Shown here: one piece after another, positions 1 through 7,565 of the stretch
How positions within the stretch are numbered: position 1 is the stretch's first letter
Layout: every line of letters begins with the position of its first letter
Source: JAAXHV01 sp965207165
GTDB lineage: Bacteria; Pseudomonadota; Gammaproteobacteria; Eutrophobiales; Eutrophobiaceae
Direction: 5' to 3'
DNA: 64,000 bases
NCBI GenBank assembly: GCA_965207165.1
Contig: OZ242265.1
Span: forward strand, 372,001-436,000
The notes under the pieces: model-generated
What the model was told of the DNA's origin: nothing
What the model saw: the letters and a program-made list of their open reading frames with translations, nothing else
Database searches by the model: none
Position numbers and translations under genes: made by a program

Positions 1-520
1 TGCTCTGTGCGCGCCCGACGAAGGCCAGCATTTCTTTTTCAGGGAAGTAGGGTTTGTCATAGCGGCCGAACGGCGTATTGAAACCGCCCTTGCCGTTGTA
101 GCGGCACAAGCCGTTATAGCCGTGCCGGTTCAGGTACAGAAACAGCGCTGACTTCCTCCTGGCGCGCCGGGTTTCATTGAATTCATCGCGATAAACGTAA
201 TAGGCCTCGCGGGTATTGGTCGTGCCGTTAAAAAACCTGCGGCAATAGTTGATGAAAGCAGCGCCTTCTTCACACAACCGGTGGTACAGGCCGATCAGGT
301 CGGGGTTGGCGTCGGCGAGCAGGTATGCGCCGTAATCCGTATTGAGAAATACCGCACCCGAGCCGACAAACGGTTCTATCAGCCGATTCCCCGGATGCAG
401 GGCATTGCGTATCCTCGAGAGAAGCCGGTATTTCCCCCCGGGCCATTTTAAAAACGGCCTGATGTCCGGCCCGGACTTGTCAGCGGTACGCCCGGATGCA
501 GGCAGAGGCTTAGGTCCCAT
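1..520 (-). CDS. dam: DNA adenine methyltransferase Dam, C-terminus cut by window edge
   Basis: Methylates adenine in GATC from S-adenosylmethionine; in Gammaproteobacteria it supports mismatch repair and replication timing. Reading the minus strand from ATG at 520 gives about 173 residues. They show the Dam N-terminal motif WPGGK (residues 26-30), the SAM-binding FVGSGAVF (51-58), an acidic motif ADANPDL (69-75) and the conserved HGYNGLCRYN segment. The catalytic DPPY motif, expected near residue 180, lies outside the window, so activity cannot be judged. It is last in a minus-strand run yciB-bolA-dam, 7 nt after bolA, and probably co-transcribed with them. Confidence 0.9.
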   Translation of the reverse strand, partial: MGPKPLPASGRTADKSGPDIRPFLKWPGGKYRLLSRIRNALHPGNRLIEPFVGSGAVFLNTDYGAYLLADANPDLIGLYHRLCEEGAAFINYCRRFFNGTTNTREAYYVYRDEFNETRRARRKSALFLYLNRHGYNGLCRYNGKGGFNTPFGRYDKPYFPEKEMLAFVGRAQS

Positions 521-527
521 CACGGGG

Positions 528-809
528 TTAGCTGTCTGCCGCGGTCTCTTCTTCCGGGGTGCGCGCCCTGATACTCAACGCGTGAATTTCTCCGGGCATC
601 ATGTCGCCGACGGCCTGGTAGACCAGACGATGGCGCGCCAGGGTGGCGCAGCCCCGGAAACGGGAACTGACAATTTTCACGGAAAAGTGGCCGCCCCCGC
701 CCGCCGCGCCCGCATGACCCGCGTGCAGGTGGGAGTCATCCGTTATCTCCAGGTGTTCCGGCGCCAGGGCCAGTTCGAGTTTTTCCGTTATGGTTTTGAC
801 CCGGTCCAT
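528..809 (-). CDS. bolA: BolA family protein
   Basis: Small cytosolic BolA-fold protein of 93 residues. BolA proteins pair with monothiol glutaredoxins in iron-sulfur metabolism, and some act as stress regulators. The family core is visible: GHFSVKIVSSRFRG followed by RHRLVYQAVGDMM and IHALSI, which is the usual strand-helix-strand with conserved RH and VY residues. The 93-residue length is between E. coli BolA (about 105) and IbaG (about 84); the loop HAGHAGAAGGGGHF is glycine-rich. It lies 4 nt after yciB and 7 nt before dam on the same strand. Which BolA subgroup it belongs to is not certain. Confidence 0.88.
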   Translation of the reverse strand: MDRVKTITEKLELALAPEHLEITDDSHLHAGHAGAAGGGGHFSVKIVSSRFRGCATLARHRLVYQAVGDMMPGEIHALSIRARTPEEETAADS

Positions 810-813
810 AGCG

Positions 814-1374
814 TTATTTGTCCGTTTCCGGTTGCTCTATCGCGTAGCGGGACAGGTACAGGGTGAGACCGACGATATAAACGATGTTCAACAGCAGAAA
901 ACCGAACAGTTTGAACGTGGCCCAGGCCTCCGTGCTGAAATTATAGGCGACAAACAGATTGATAAAGCCACAGAGCAGGAAGAAGGCCACAAAGGATAAA
1001 TTGACCTGGCGCCATACATTCCCCGGCGCGTCGAACAACTGTCCCATCAGCCGTGTGGACAGGTTCCGGCTGCCGATGTAATCACTCGCCAGGAAGGACA
1101 GGGAGAAGACCCAGAAGACGATGGTCGGTTTCCATTTGATAAACCGCTCGTCCTTCAACAACAGGGTCGCAGTGCCCAATACCAGCACCACCAGGAAAAT
1201 GACGACGTATTGCCTTTCGATCTTTCTGGTGATAAGCCAGCTCAGGAATATTTGCAGGAATGACGCGGCTATCAGGACTTTGGTGGCCAGGTATATTCCC
1301 TGGGTCCGGTCGTCAGGGATGAACAGCGCAACCAGGAACGCCAGTCCGGGGAAAAAATCGAGGAAAAATTTCAT
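814..1374 (-). CDS. yciB: Inner membrane septation protein A family (YciB)
   Basis: Integral inner membrane protein of 186 residues, near the usual YciB length of about 180. The family is linked to cell envelope integrity and septation; its biochemical role is not settled. The start MKFFLDFFPGLAFLVAL is typical. Five hydrophobic segments are visible, at about residues 5-20, 25-48, 55-72, 80-100 and 125-175 (the last a pair). The conserved KWKPTIVFW and the polar GNVWRQVNLSF segment also match the family. First gene of the minus run yciB-bolA-dam. Only 34 nt separate its start from divergent yciO, so the two promoters must overlap or lie inside the neighbouring gene. Confidence 0.9.
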   Translation of the reverse strand: MKFFLDFFPGLAFLVALFIPDDRTQGIYLATKVLIAASFLQIFLSWLITRKIERQYVVIFLVVLVLGTATLLLKDERFIKWKPTIVFWVFSLSFLASDYIGSRNLSTRLMGQLFDAPGNVWRQVNLSFVAFFLLCGFINLFVAYNFSTEAWATFKLFGFLLLNIVYIVGLTLYLSRYAIEQPETDK

Positions 1375-1408
1375 ATTATCGGGTCAGAAGTAATATCATA
1401 GTCCGTGT

Positions 1409-2032
1409 ATGGCCCAGTATTTTAAAATCCACCCTGACAATCCACAAGCGCGTTTGTTAAACCAGGCTTCGCACATCCTGCAACAAGGCGGCGTCATTGT
1501 CTACCCCACCGACTCCTGCCTGGCCCTGGGCTGCCTGCCCGGCAACAAGAGCGCGTTCGAGAGGATACTCGCCATACGCCGGTTGGACCACAAGCATAAT
1601 TTCACGCTGTTGTGTTCGTCCATGGCAACCGTGGGTGCGCTGGCGAAAACGGATAATGCAGCATTTCGCCTGATAAAACGGCTGACCCCCGGGCCGTATA
1701 CGTTTCTGTTGCGAGCGTCCCACCAGGTGCCCCGGTATATCCAGCACCCGAAAAAGAAGACAATAGGGCTGAGGATCCCGGCGCATGAAACGCTGTTGGC
1801 GTTGCTGGACCTGGTCGCGCAGCCGATATTGAGCACCAGCCTGGTATTGCCGGACCAGGACGCACCCGAGACCGACCCGGAGGAGATCAGCGGTAAACTG
1901 GGCCGCGAGGTCGACCTGGTGATTGACGCCGGTCCCTGTGGAGGTGAGTTGACTACGGTCATTGACCTGACTTCCGACACGGTTGAAATCGTCCGGCAAG
2001 GCATAGGCTCTTTACAGGATATTCCGGGTTAA
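1409..2032 (+). CDS. yciO: YciO, Sua5/YrdC-family threonylcarbamoyl-AMP synthase-like protein
   Basis: Protein of 207 residues matching E. coli YciO (206) across its length. The N-terminus reads FKIHPDNPQARLLNQA, followed by the Sua5/YrdC fold signature GGVIVYPTDS (27-36), the basic RRLDHKHNFTLLC segment, TPGPYTFLL, KTIGLRIP and the ILSTSL motif. YrdC and Sua5 make threonylcarbamoyl-AMP for the t6A tRNA modification. YciO is a paralogue whose cellular role is less clear, so it should not be taken as the essential TsaC enzyme. It begins 34 nt from divergent yciB. A 139-nt gap with a dispersed repeat copy separates it from trpS. Confidence 0.9.
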   Translation: MAQYFKIHPDNPQARLLNQASHILQQGGVIVYPTDSCLALGCLPGNKSAFERILAIRRLDHKHNFTLLCSSMATVGALAKTDNAAFRLIKRLTPGPYTFLLRASHQVPRYIQHPKKKTIGLRIPAHETLLALLDLVAQPILSTSLVLPDQDAPETDPEEISGKLGREVDLVIDAGPCGGELTTVIDLTSDTVEIVRQGIGSLQDIPG

Positions 2033-2118
2033 GCCAGAGAGGGCACGTAGATCACAGAGTACTAGTTACGTATTGGGATTAACAGGCTTCGTTTTACCTT
2101 GTCGTTTTAACAAGAATA

Positions 2119-2146
2119 ATCTGCGATAATCTGCGTCATCTGCGGA
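2119..2146 (+). repeat. Dispersed ATCTGCG repeat, copy 1 (single)
   Basis: A 28-nt unit built from three ATCTGCG heptamers at 10- and 9-nt spacing, ending in ATCTGCGGA. It differs by one base from the copy at 52498-52525. It lies between yciO and trpS, 26 nt before the trpS start, and unlike the other loci it has no inverted partner nearby. Confidence 0.75.
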
Positions 2147-2171
2147 TAAATAACATACAAAGAGGATTATT

Positions 2172-3383
2172 TTGGCAATCTCAGCTAACCAGCGGGTGAT
2201 GTCCGGCATGAGGCCGACCGGCGCTTTGCACCTTGGCCATTACCATGGCGTATTAAAGAACTGGGTCAGGTTACAGAACGAATACGAATGTTTCTACAGT
2301 GTCGTTGACTGGCATGCCCTGACGACGGAGTATGAAACTCCCGACACCATCGAGAGAAACGTCTGGGAGATGATCATCGACTGGCTGGCGGTCGGCATCA
2401 ATCCCGGATCGGCGAAGTTGTACATACAGTCCCGCATTCCCGAACATGCGGAACTGCACCTGTTGCTGTCCATGCTCACCCCGCAAAGCTGGCTTGAACG
2501 GGTACCCTCGTACAAGGAGCAGCAGGAGCGGTTGCACGACAAGGACCTGACCACCTACGGCTTCCTCGGTTACCCGCTGCTTCAGACTGCCGACATCATC
2601 ATCTTCAAGGCCAGTTATGTCCCGGTGGGTGAGGACCAGGTCGCCCACGTGGAGATGGCCCGGGAAGTTGCCCGGCGTTTCAATTACCTGTACGGCCGCG
2701 ACCCCGGGTTTGAGAAGAAGGCGGAGAAGGCCGCCGGGAAAATGGGGAAGAAAAACAACAGGATGTATTTCGAACTGTTGAAAAAATACCAGGAACAGGG
2801 CAACGTGCAGGCGCTGGAACGGGCCAGGGCCCTGGTGGAAGCGCAGCAGAATATCAGTATCGGAGACCGCGAACGCCTGGTCGGATACCTGGAAGGCGGC
2901 GGGAAGATGATCTTCCCCGAACCCCGCGCGCTGTTGACCGAGGCGCCGAAAATGCCCGGAACGGACGGGCAGAAGATGTCCAAGTCGTACAATAATACTA
3001 TCTCGCTGCGGGAGAATGCCCGCAGTGTGGAAGGCAAGGTCAGAACCATGCCCACCGATCCGGCCCGGATCAGGCGCAAAGACCCGGGCGACCCGGAAAA
3101 ATGCCCGGTGTGGGACTTGCACAAGGTCTATTCAGGCGAGGATGTCAGGACCTGGGTGCAGGAAGGTTGCCGCAGCGCCGGCATAGGTTGCCTGGACTGT
3201 AAAAAACCCCTGATAGACGCCATCCTCAAGGAGCAGGGGCCCATCAGGGAGCGTGCCGACGAGTACCTGAACGACCCGGAAACGGTACGGGCGATCATTA
3301 ACGAGGGTTGCGAAACTGCGCGCGACCTGGCCAGGGAAACCCTGATGGAGGTGCGCGAAGCCATGGGACTGGATTATGGCTGA
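2172..3383 (+). CDS. trpS: Tryptophan-tRNA ligase
   Basis: Class I aminoacyl-tRNA synthetase that charges tRNA-Trp in the cytosol. The HIGH-type motif HLGH is at residues 20-23 within PTGALHLGHYHG, and KMSKS is at 268-272. At 403 residues it is longer than E. coli TrpS (334). The extra length includes a charged insertion at about residues 170-245, between the Rossmann core and the KMSKS loop, as in other long gammaproteobacterial forms. The start is TTG at 2172, supported by AGAGGA a few bases upstream; an in-frame ATG at 2202 is close to the HIGH motif and less likely. Its stop overlaps the scpA start by 8 nt, so the genes are translationally coupled. Confidence 0.96.
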   Translation: MAISANQRVMSGMRPTGALHLGHYHGVLKNWVRLQNEYECFYSVVDWHALTTEYETPDTIERNVWEMIIDWLAVGINPGSAKLYIQSRIPEHAELHLLLSMLTPQSWLERVPSYKEQQERLHDKDLTTYGFLGYPLLQTADIIIFKASYVPVGEDQVAHVEMAREVARRFNYLYGRDPGFEKKAEKAAGKMGKKNNRMYFELLKKYQEQGNVQALERARALVEAQQNISIGDRERLVGYLEGGGKMIFPEPRALLTEAPKMPGTDGQKMSKSYNNTISLRENARSVEGKVRTMPTDPARIRRKDPGDPEKCPVWDLHKVYSGEDVRTWVQEGCRSAGIGCLDCKKPLIDAILKEQGPIRERADEYLNDPETVRAIINEGCETARDLARETLMEVREAMGLDYG

Positions 3384-4191
3384 CCCGGAAACGGATCAAC
3401 TGCCGGGCAGCGCCACGCAGGAGGAAATGCCTTTTGCCGTCGTGCAGGGCGTTCCCTTAAGCGAGATCCCCAAGGACCTGTACATCCCGCCGGATGCCCT
3501 GGAAGTATTCCTGGAGGCCTTCGCAGGCCCGCTTGACCTGTTGCTGTACCTGATCAAGCGCCAGAACCTGGACATCCTCGACATTCCCATCGCCAAGGTC
3601 ACGGAACAATATATGACTTATATTGAACTGATGGAGGAGTTGCACCTGGAACTGGCGGGAGAATACCTGGTAATGGCGGCCATGCTGGCCGAGATAAAAT
3701 CAAGGATGCTCCTGCCGCGCCCCGAAGCGGATGAGGAAGAGGAAGACCCGCGTGCCGAACTGGTGCGCCGTTTACAGGAATACGAGATATTCAAACAGGC
3801 CGCGCAGGATATCGACGAATTACCGCGCATCGGCCGTGATTGCTATGCTGCCATCATCGATTTTCCGGACAAGAGCATTCGCAGCCAGCCTCCCGAGGTG
3901 TCGCTTGATGCGATCATGCAGACCTTTGCCGAGGTGCTGCGGCGCGCAGAAGTATTTTCCCACCACCATATCCAGCGGGAACCATTATCCGTCAGGGAAC
4001 GCATGGTAACGATACTGGACAGGATCAGTGCGGACGAATTTACCGACTTCAAGGATTTGTTTGTCGTGGAGGAGGGCAAGGCCGGCGTCATCGTCGTTTT
4101 GCTGGCGCTGCTCGAACTTGCCAAGGAAGCGCTGGTTGAACTGGTGCAGAATGAAACCAACGGCCCCATCTATATCAAGGGAGCTTCATGA
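3376..4191 (+). CDS. scpA: Segregation and condensation protein A
   Basis: Kleisin subunit of a bacterial SMC-ScpAB or Smc-like condensin complex that helps organise and segregate the chromosome. It has 271 residues. The kleisin N-terminal signature is visible at about 45-75 (FAGPLDLLLYLIKRQNLDIL), followed by the helical segment LAGEYLVMAAMLAEIKSRMLLP and an acidic linker EADEEEEDP. The winged-helix C-terminal region at about 195-260 contains VVLLALLELAKE. It overlaps trpS by 8 nt and scpB by 4 nt (ATGA), so the complex partners are made together. Confidence 0.95.
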   Translation: MADPETDQLPGSATQEEMPFAVVQGVPLSEIPKDLYIPPDALEVFLEAFAGPLDLLLYLIKRQNLDILDIPIAKVTEQYMTYIELMEELHLELAGEYLVMAAMLAEIKSRMLLPRPEADEEEEDPRAELVRRLQEYEIFKQAAQDIDELPRIGRDCYAAIIDFPDKSIRSQPPEVSLDAIMQTFAEVLRRAEVFSHHHIQREPLSVRERMVTILDRISADEFTDFKDLFVVEEGKAGVIVVLLALLELAKEALVELVQNETNGPIYIKGAS

Positions 4192-4871
4192 ACGACGCTG
4201 AACTGAAAAAGATCGTGGAAGCGGCGCTGCTCGCCCTGGACGGGCCCTTGAGCGTGACTGAACTGTTGTCCATGTTCGAGGATGATCCGGACAAACCCAA
4301 CCGCCAGGCCATCAGGAAAGCGCTGCATGAATTGCAGGAAGACTACGCCGAGCGCGGCGTGGAACTGAAAGAGGTTGCCGGCGGGTTCCGTTTCCAGGTG
4401 CGTTCGGAACTGGCCGACTGGGTTAACCGGCTGTACGAGGAGCGGCCGCAGCGTTATTCCCAGGCGCTGCTGGAGACGCTGGCCATTATTGCCTACCGGC
4501 AACCGGTGACCCGGGGAGAAATTGAAGATATACGCGGTGTCAGCCTCAGTACGAGCATTGTCCGCACCCTGTTCGAACGTGAATGGATCAAGGTGGTGGG
4601 TCACCGGGACGTTCCCGGTCATCCGGAGTTGTTGGCAACGACGAGCCGGTTTCTTGATTATTTCAACCTGAAGGAACTGGCGGAACTGCCGTTACTGGGA
4701 GAGTTGAAGGATCTTGATCAAATCGAACCCGACCTGTTTCAGAACATGGACCAGGTCCAGGATGGAGAACTACAGCCTGCCCCTGAGACTGCGGATGGGG
4801 AGGGGTCTGCGGATGGCGTCTTCGAAGAGGATAACGTTATTCCTTTCACCAGCCCGGCAGCGGCTGACTGA
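4188..4871 (+). CDS. scpB: Segregation and condensation protein B
   Basis: Winged-helix dimer that binds the ScpA kleisin in the SMC-ScpAB complex. It has 227 residues. It starts MNDAELKKIVEAALLALDGPLS, the usual first winged helix. The conserved core YSQALLETLAIIAYRQPVTRGEIE lies at about 87-110 (second winged helix), and GHPELLATTSRFLDYF at about 144-160. The C-terminal 40 residues are acidic and poorly conserved. The start overlaps the scpA stop (ATGA). rluB follows after 20 nt, an arrangement common in Gammaproteobacteria. Confidence 0.95.
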   Translation: MNDAELKKIVEAALLALDGPLSVTELLSMFEDDPDKPNRQAIRKALHELQEDYAERGVELKEVAGGFRFQVRSELADWVNRLYEERPQRYSQALLETLAIIAYRQPVTRGEIEDIRGVSLSTSIVRTLFEREWIKVVGHRDVPGHPELLATTSRFLDYFNLKELAELPLLGELKDLDQIEPDLFQNMDQVQDGELQPAPETADGEGSADGVFEEDNVIPFTSPAAAD

Positions 4872-4891
4872 ACCAGACTACCATAACGGCG

Positions 4892-5641
4892 GTGCCTGAG
4901 CGGATTCAGAAAGTCCTGGCGGCCCTGGGTGTGGGCTCGCGCCGCCATATCGACGGCCTGATCAAGGCGGGCCGCGTACGCGTCAACGGCAGCGTGGCGC
5001 AACCGGGAGACAGGCTCAGTGACAACGACCGGGTAACAATCGACCGGCGCAGGATCAGGTTACGCCCGCTGCAAGAGGGCACAGCCGGATCACGGCCGAA
5101 AGTACTGGCCTACTACAAGCCTGAAGGTGAAATCTGCTCCACCAAAGACCCAGAGGGCCGCCGTACGGTTTTTGCAGGCCTGCCGAAACTGCGCCGGGGG
5201 CGCTGGATAAGTATCGGCCGTCTCGACATCAACTCCAGCGGCCTGCTGCTGTTCACCGACAACGGCGCCCTGGCGAATAACCTGATGCACCCGCGTAACC
5301 AGGTGGAACGGGAGTATGCCGTGCGCGTATCGGGCCGGGCCCGCCAGGAACAGCTCAATGCCTTGCTGAAAGGCGTCCGGCTTGAGGATGGCATAGCCCG
5401 CTTTGCCAGTATCAAGGATGGCGGAGGCAAGGGCAGGAATCACTGGTATCACGTAGTCATCATGGAAGGCCGGAACCGGGAAGTCCGGCGCCTTTGGGAA
5501 TCCCAGGGCCTGTCGGCCAGCCGCCTGATCCGGATTCGTTACGGCTCTTGCAGCCTGCCCCGCAACAAGCGCGCGGGTCAGTTCTGGGAGTTGAAGCAGG
5601 AGGAGGTGGATGCATTGGAAGGAGCGATGTTTTCCAGGTAA
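4892..5641 (+). CDS. rluB: 23S rRNA pseudouridine synthase (RluB type)
   Basis: Converts a uridine in 23S rRNA (U2605 for E. coli RluB) to pseudouridine. An S4 RNA-binding domain occupies residues 1-60 (IQKVLAALGVGSRRHIDGLI). It is followed by the RsuA-type catalytic domain with GRLDINSSGLLLFT at about 109-122; the aspartate of GRLD is the catalytic residue of the family. NREVRRLWESQG near the C-terminus is also typical. The start is GTG at 4892. At 249 residues it is shorter than E. coli RluB (291) because the basic C-terminal tail is absent. Its last 64 nt overlap the convergent gene at 5578-6705. Confidence 0.92.
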   Translation: MPERIQKVLAALGVGSRRHIDGLIKAGRVRVNGSVAQPGDRLSDNDRVTIDRRRIRLRPLQEGTAGSRPKVLAYYKPEGEICSTKDPEGRRTVFAGLPKLRRGRWISIGRLDINSSGLLLFTDNGALANNLMHPRNQVEREYAVRVSGRARQEQLNALLKGVRLEDGIARFASIKDGGGKGRNHWYHVVIMEGRNREVRRLWESQGLSASRLIRIRYGSCSLPRNKRAGQFWELKQEEVDALEGAMFSR

Positions 5642-6705
5642 CCAACCGATCTTTCCAGGCAATCATTGAACTGCACCCATACCTCATCTGCCCATCCGGG
5701 ATCATCAGGGCAGAAACATTGCCGCATTCTGTCGATCATGTCTTGCCGGTCATCTGAATCCGCATTATCAGCGTCCCATGATGAATTTTCGTCAGTCAGC
5801 GTACCCAGCATCTCCTGGAGCGCTACTGTCCCGAATTCAGGCGCCACACCGATCACATGGGTCTTGTCGCTCAAATTATTGAAGGAAGAAGCTAACGGTC
5901 CGTTTACGTTGGGGGTCAGTTCGGCGCCGGGCAACAACAGGTTGTCTTTCCCGTAGCACTCACAGGCCATTTGGAAAGCCGGCTTTGCCGGATCGCAGGT
6001 GTATATGAGGGTCTGTTTCCCGTACGGGCCGAGGCCGGTATGGATATCGATATGGATAACATGGGTGGCATGCAAAACCGCCTTGTTTAAGAAACTCTTC
6101 CAAATCGCGTTGCTCCACGCGGCTTGTCTGCCGCCAAAATAAATGTCAGTTTCATCGGTATACTGGCCTGAAGTGACGGCCTTCTGGTAGCACTGTTCAC
6201 CATATTTATCCATATACGCAGATACCGCGTCCTGCACGGTGCGACCCGGAGTATCCTTGACGTATTCAGCGATAAATGTTTTCAGGTTCCGGTAGTCCGG
6301 GTTACCGGGCAGGGGTTGCGTGAAGTCGATGAAATTCCGGTTCAAATCGACGTTGTCCTCATTGACGCGCCGGTGATAGGAAAAACCGTAGGGATTGACC
6401 GCATGGACGATATAACAGACACAGTCGCCGGCGATGTGTTCATGCAATCCCTGCTCCAGGGCATACAGTTGTAACGCCGACCCGCAGTAGCCTTCCACGC
6501 CATGTGTGCCTGAAGAAATGATCAACACCTTCCTTGCATCCGCAGCGCCGATGACTGCGATATCGGTATACAGCGCTTCGCCCCCGGCGCCTCCGACGGC
6601 GCGGTTACCGTATTGATCAACGTTCAGGCGGTAGTTTTCGCAAGCGCGCAGAAATTTATCGCGCGCCTCTCGATAACTGCCGCTGATGCAGTCTGATACA
6701 GGCAT
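5578..6705 (-). CDS. DUF2817 M14-like zinc carboxypeptidase-family protein
   Basis: Protein of 375 residues resembling DUF2817, a branch of the M14 carboxypeptidase fold. Probable zinc ligands are H68 and E71 in SSGTHGVEGYCG, and H222 in HIDIHTG. The family motif NVDLNRNF is at 118-125. No signal peptide is seen, so it is probably cytosolic. The substrate is unknown. It is the last gene of a minus-strand set after the TonB receptor and an alpha/beta hydrolase, 2 nt behind the latter, which suggests it processes a peptide or amide taken up by that system; this is inference. Its 3' end overlaps rluB by 64 nt on the opposite strand. Confidence 0.8.
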   Translation of the reverse strand: MPVSDCISGSYREARDKFLRACENYRLNVDQYGNRAVGGAGGEALYTDIAVIGAADARKVLIISSGTHGVEGYCGSALQLYALEQGLHEHIAGDCVCYIVHAVNPYGFSYHRRVNEDNVDLNRNFIDFTQPLPGNPDYRNLKTFIAEYVKDTPGRTVQDAVSAYMDKYGEQCYQKAVTSGQYTDETDIYFGGRQAAWSNAIWKSFLNKAVLHATHVIHIDIHTGLGPYGKQTLIYTCDPAKPAFQMACECYGKDNLLLPGAELTPNVNGPLASSFNNLSDKTHVIGVAPEFGTVALQEMLGTLTDENSSWDADNADSDDRQDMIDRMRQCFCPDDPGWADEVWVQFNDCLERSVGYLENIAPSNASTSSCFNSQN

Positions 6706-6707
6706 GG

Positions 6708-7499
6708 TTATAACCAGGCATTGCCAAGGAATTGCTCCAGGCTCGCGTTGAATGTTTCTGCTTGCGTGAGAAACGGAGCATGGCCGGCAGCGGGTATCTC
6801 AATCCAGTCGGCGTCCTTTATCTGCTGCAGCATGTATTCATTAGCCGGCGTCTGGCTGAAAATGTCGAGTTCCCCATTAATTAACAGGGTCGGGACCGGT
6901 ATGCTGCCCAGCATTGTCCGTAAATCGCTCTGTATCGCCAGTCTGAGGTGGTGTAATGCAGCCGCCGGCCTCGTATTGTTGGCAATAGCCAGAATTTTTT
7001 TGTACAGCGCCTTGTCGGTAGAGTCTGATAGTATCCGGGTAACGAACTTTTCTGCCATGCCTGCGGGATCGTTCTCAAGCATCTCCAGCATCGCAAGCGC
7101 CATGCCTCGTTCCGGGCACCAGGGAAAATCGTCCGAGCTGACCCCCTTCGGACAGGCATTGACCAGAGTCAAGGTATCCAGCCCGGAGGGGAACAGTTCT
7201 GAGAAGTGGATGGCAACGGAAGCGCCCATGGACCATCCAACCAGGTGAACATCTCTTACCCTGAGATGCTGCAGCAGGTCATGCACGTCACGGGCGTGGT
7301 CTGCGTATGAGTCGCGCAATGCTGCCTTTGACGAACGGCCAAAGCCCGCCAGGTCGATTGCAATGACCCGGTAGTTCTCTGCGAAGTACTTGATCTGTAA
7401 ACTCCAGACCTCTTTGCTCATCATCAGACCATGCAGGAATACAAAGCTTCCGTTCGAATAATCAGCAGAGCCCGTGTCGATATGGCTTAGACGTTGCAT
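6708..7499 (-). CDS. Alpha/beta hydrolase
   Basis: Serine hydrolase of 263 residues with the complete alpha/beta hydrolase signature: oxyanion-hole HG at residues 23-24 (FLHGLMM), nucleophile elbow GWSMG with S90, an acidic residue in NGELDIF and the catalytic histidine in AAGHAPF. The order of motifs and LVNACPKG after the elbow recall BioH-type esterases, but no biotin genes are near, so that name is not used. No signal peptide. It follows the TonB receptor gene by 66 nt and precedes the DUF2817 gene by 2 nt. A role in hydrolysing an imported ester or peptide-like compound is inferred from the context. Confidence 0.85.
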   Translation of the reverse strand: MQRLSHIDTGSADYSNGSFVFLHGLMMSKEVWSLQIKYFAENYRVIAIDLAGFGRSSKAALRDSYADHARDVHDLLQHLRVRDVHLVGWSMGASVAIHFSELFPSGLDTLTLVNACPKGVSSDDFPWCPERGMALAMLEMLENDPAGMAEKFVTRILSDSTDKALYKKILAIANNTRPAAALHHLRLAIQSDLRTMLGSIPVPTLLINGELDIFSQTPANEYMLQQIKDADWIEIPAAGHAPFLTQAETFNASLEQFLGNAWL

Positions 7500-7565
7500 G
7501 CCCCGGTTTGATGACCTGTATATACCAGAATGGGTGGAATTCGGAGTATAGCGAATTAAACAGGT

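Noticed and set aside
342..866. Plus-strand ORF of 174 residues across dam, bolA and yciB
   Set aside because: It spans three well supported minus-strand genes and shows no domain.
2271..3122. Minus-strand ORF of 283 residues opposite trpS
   Set aside because: Antisense shadow of a clear trpS gene, rich in residues typical of reversed GC-rich codons.
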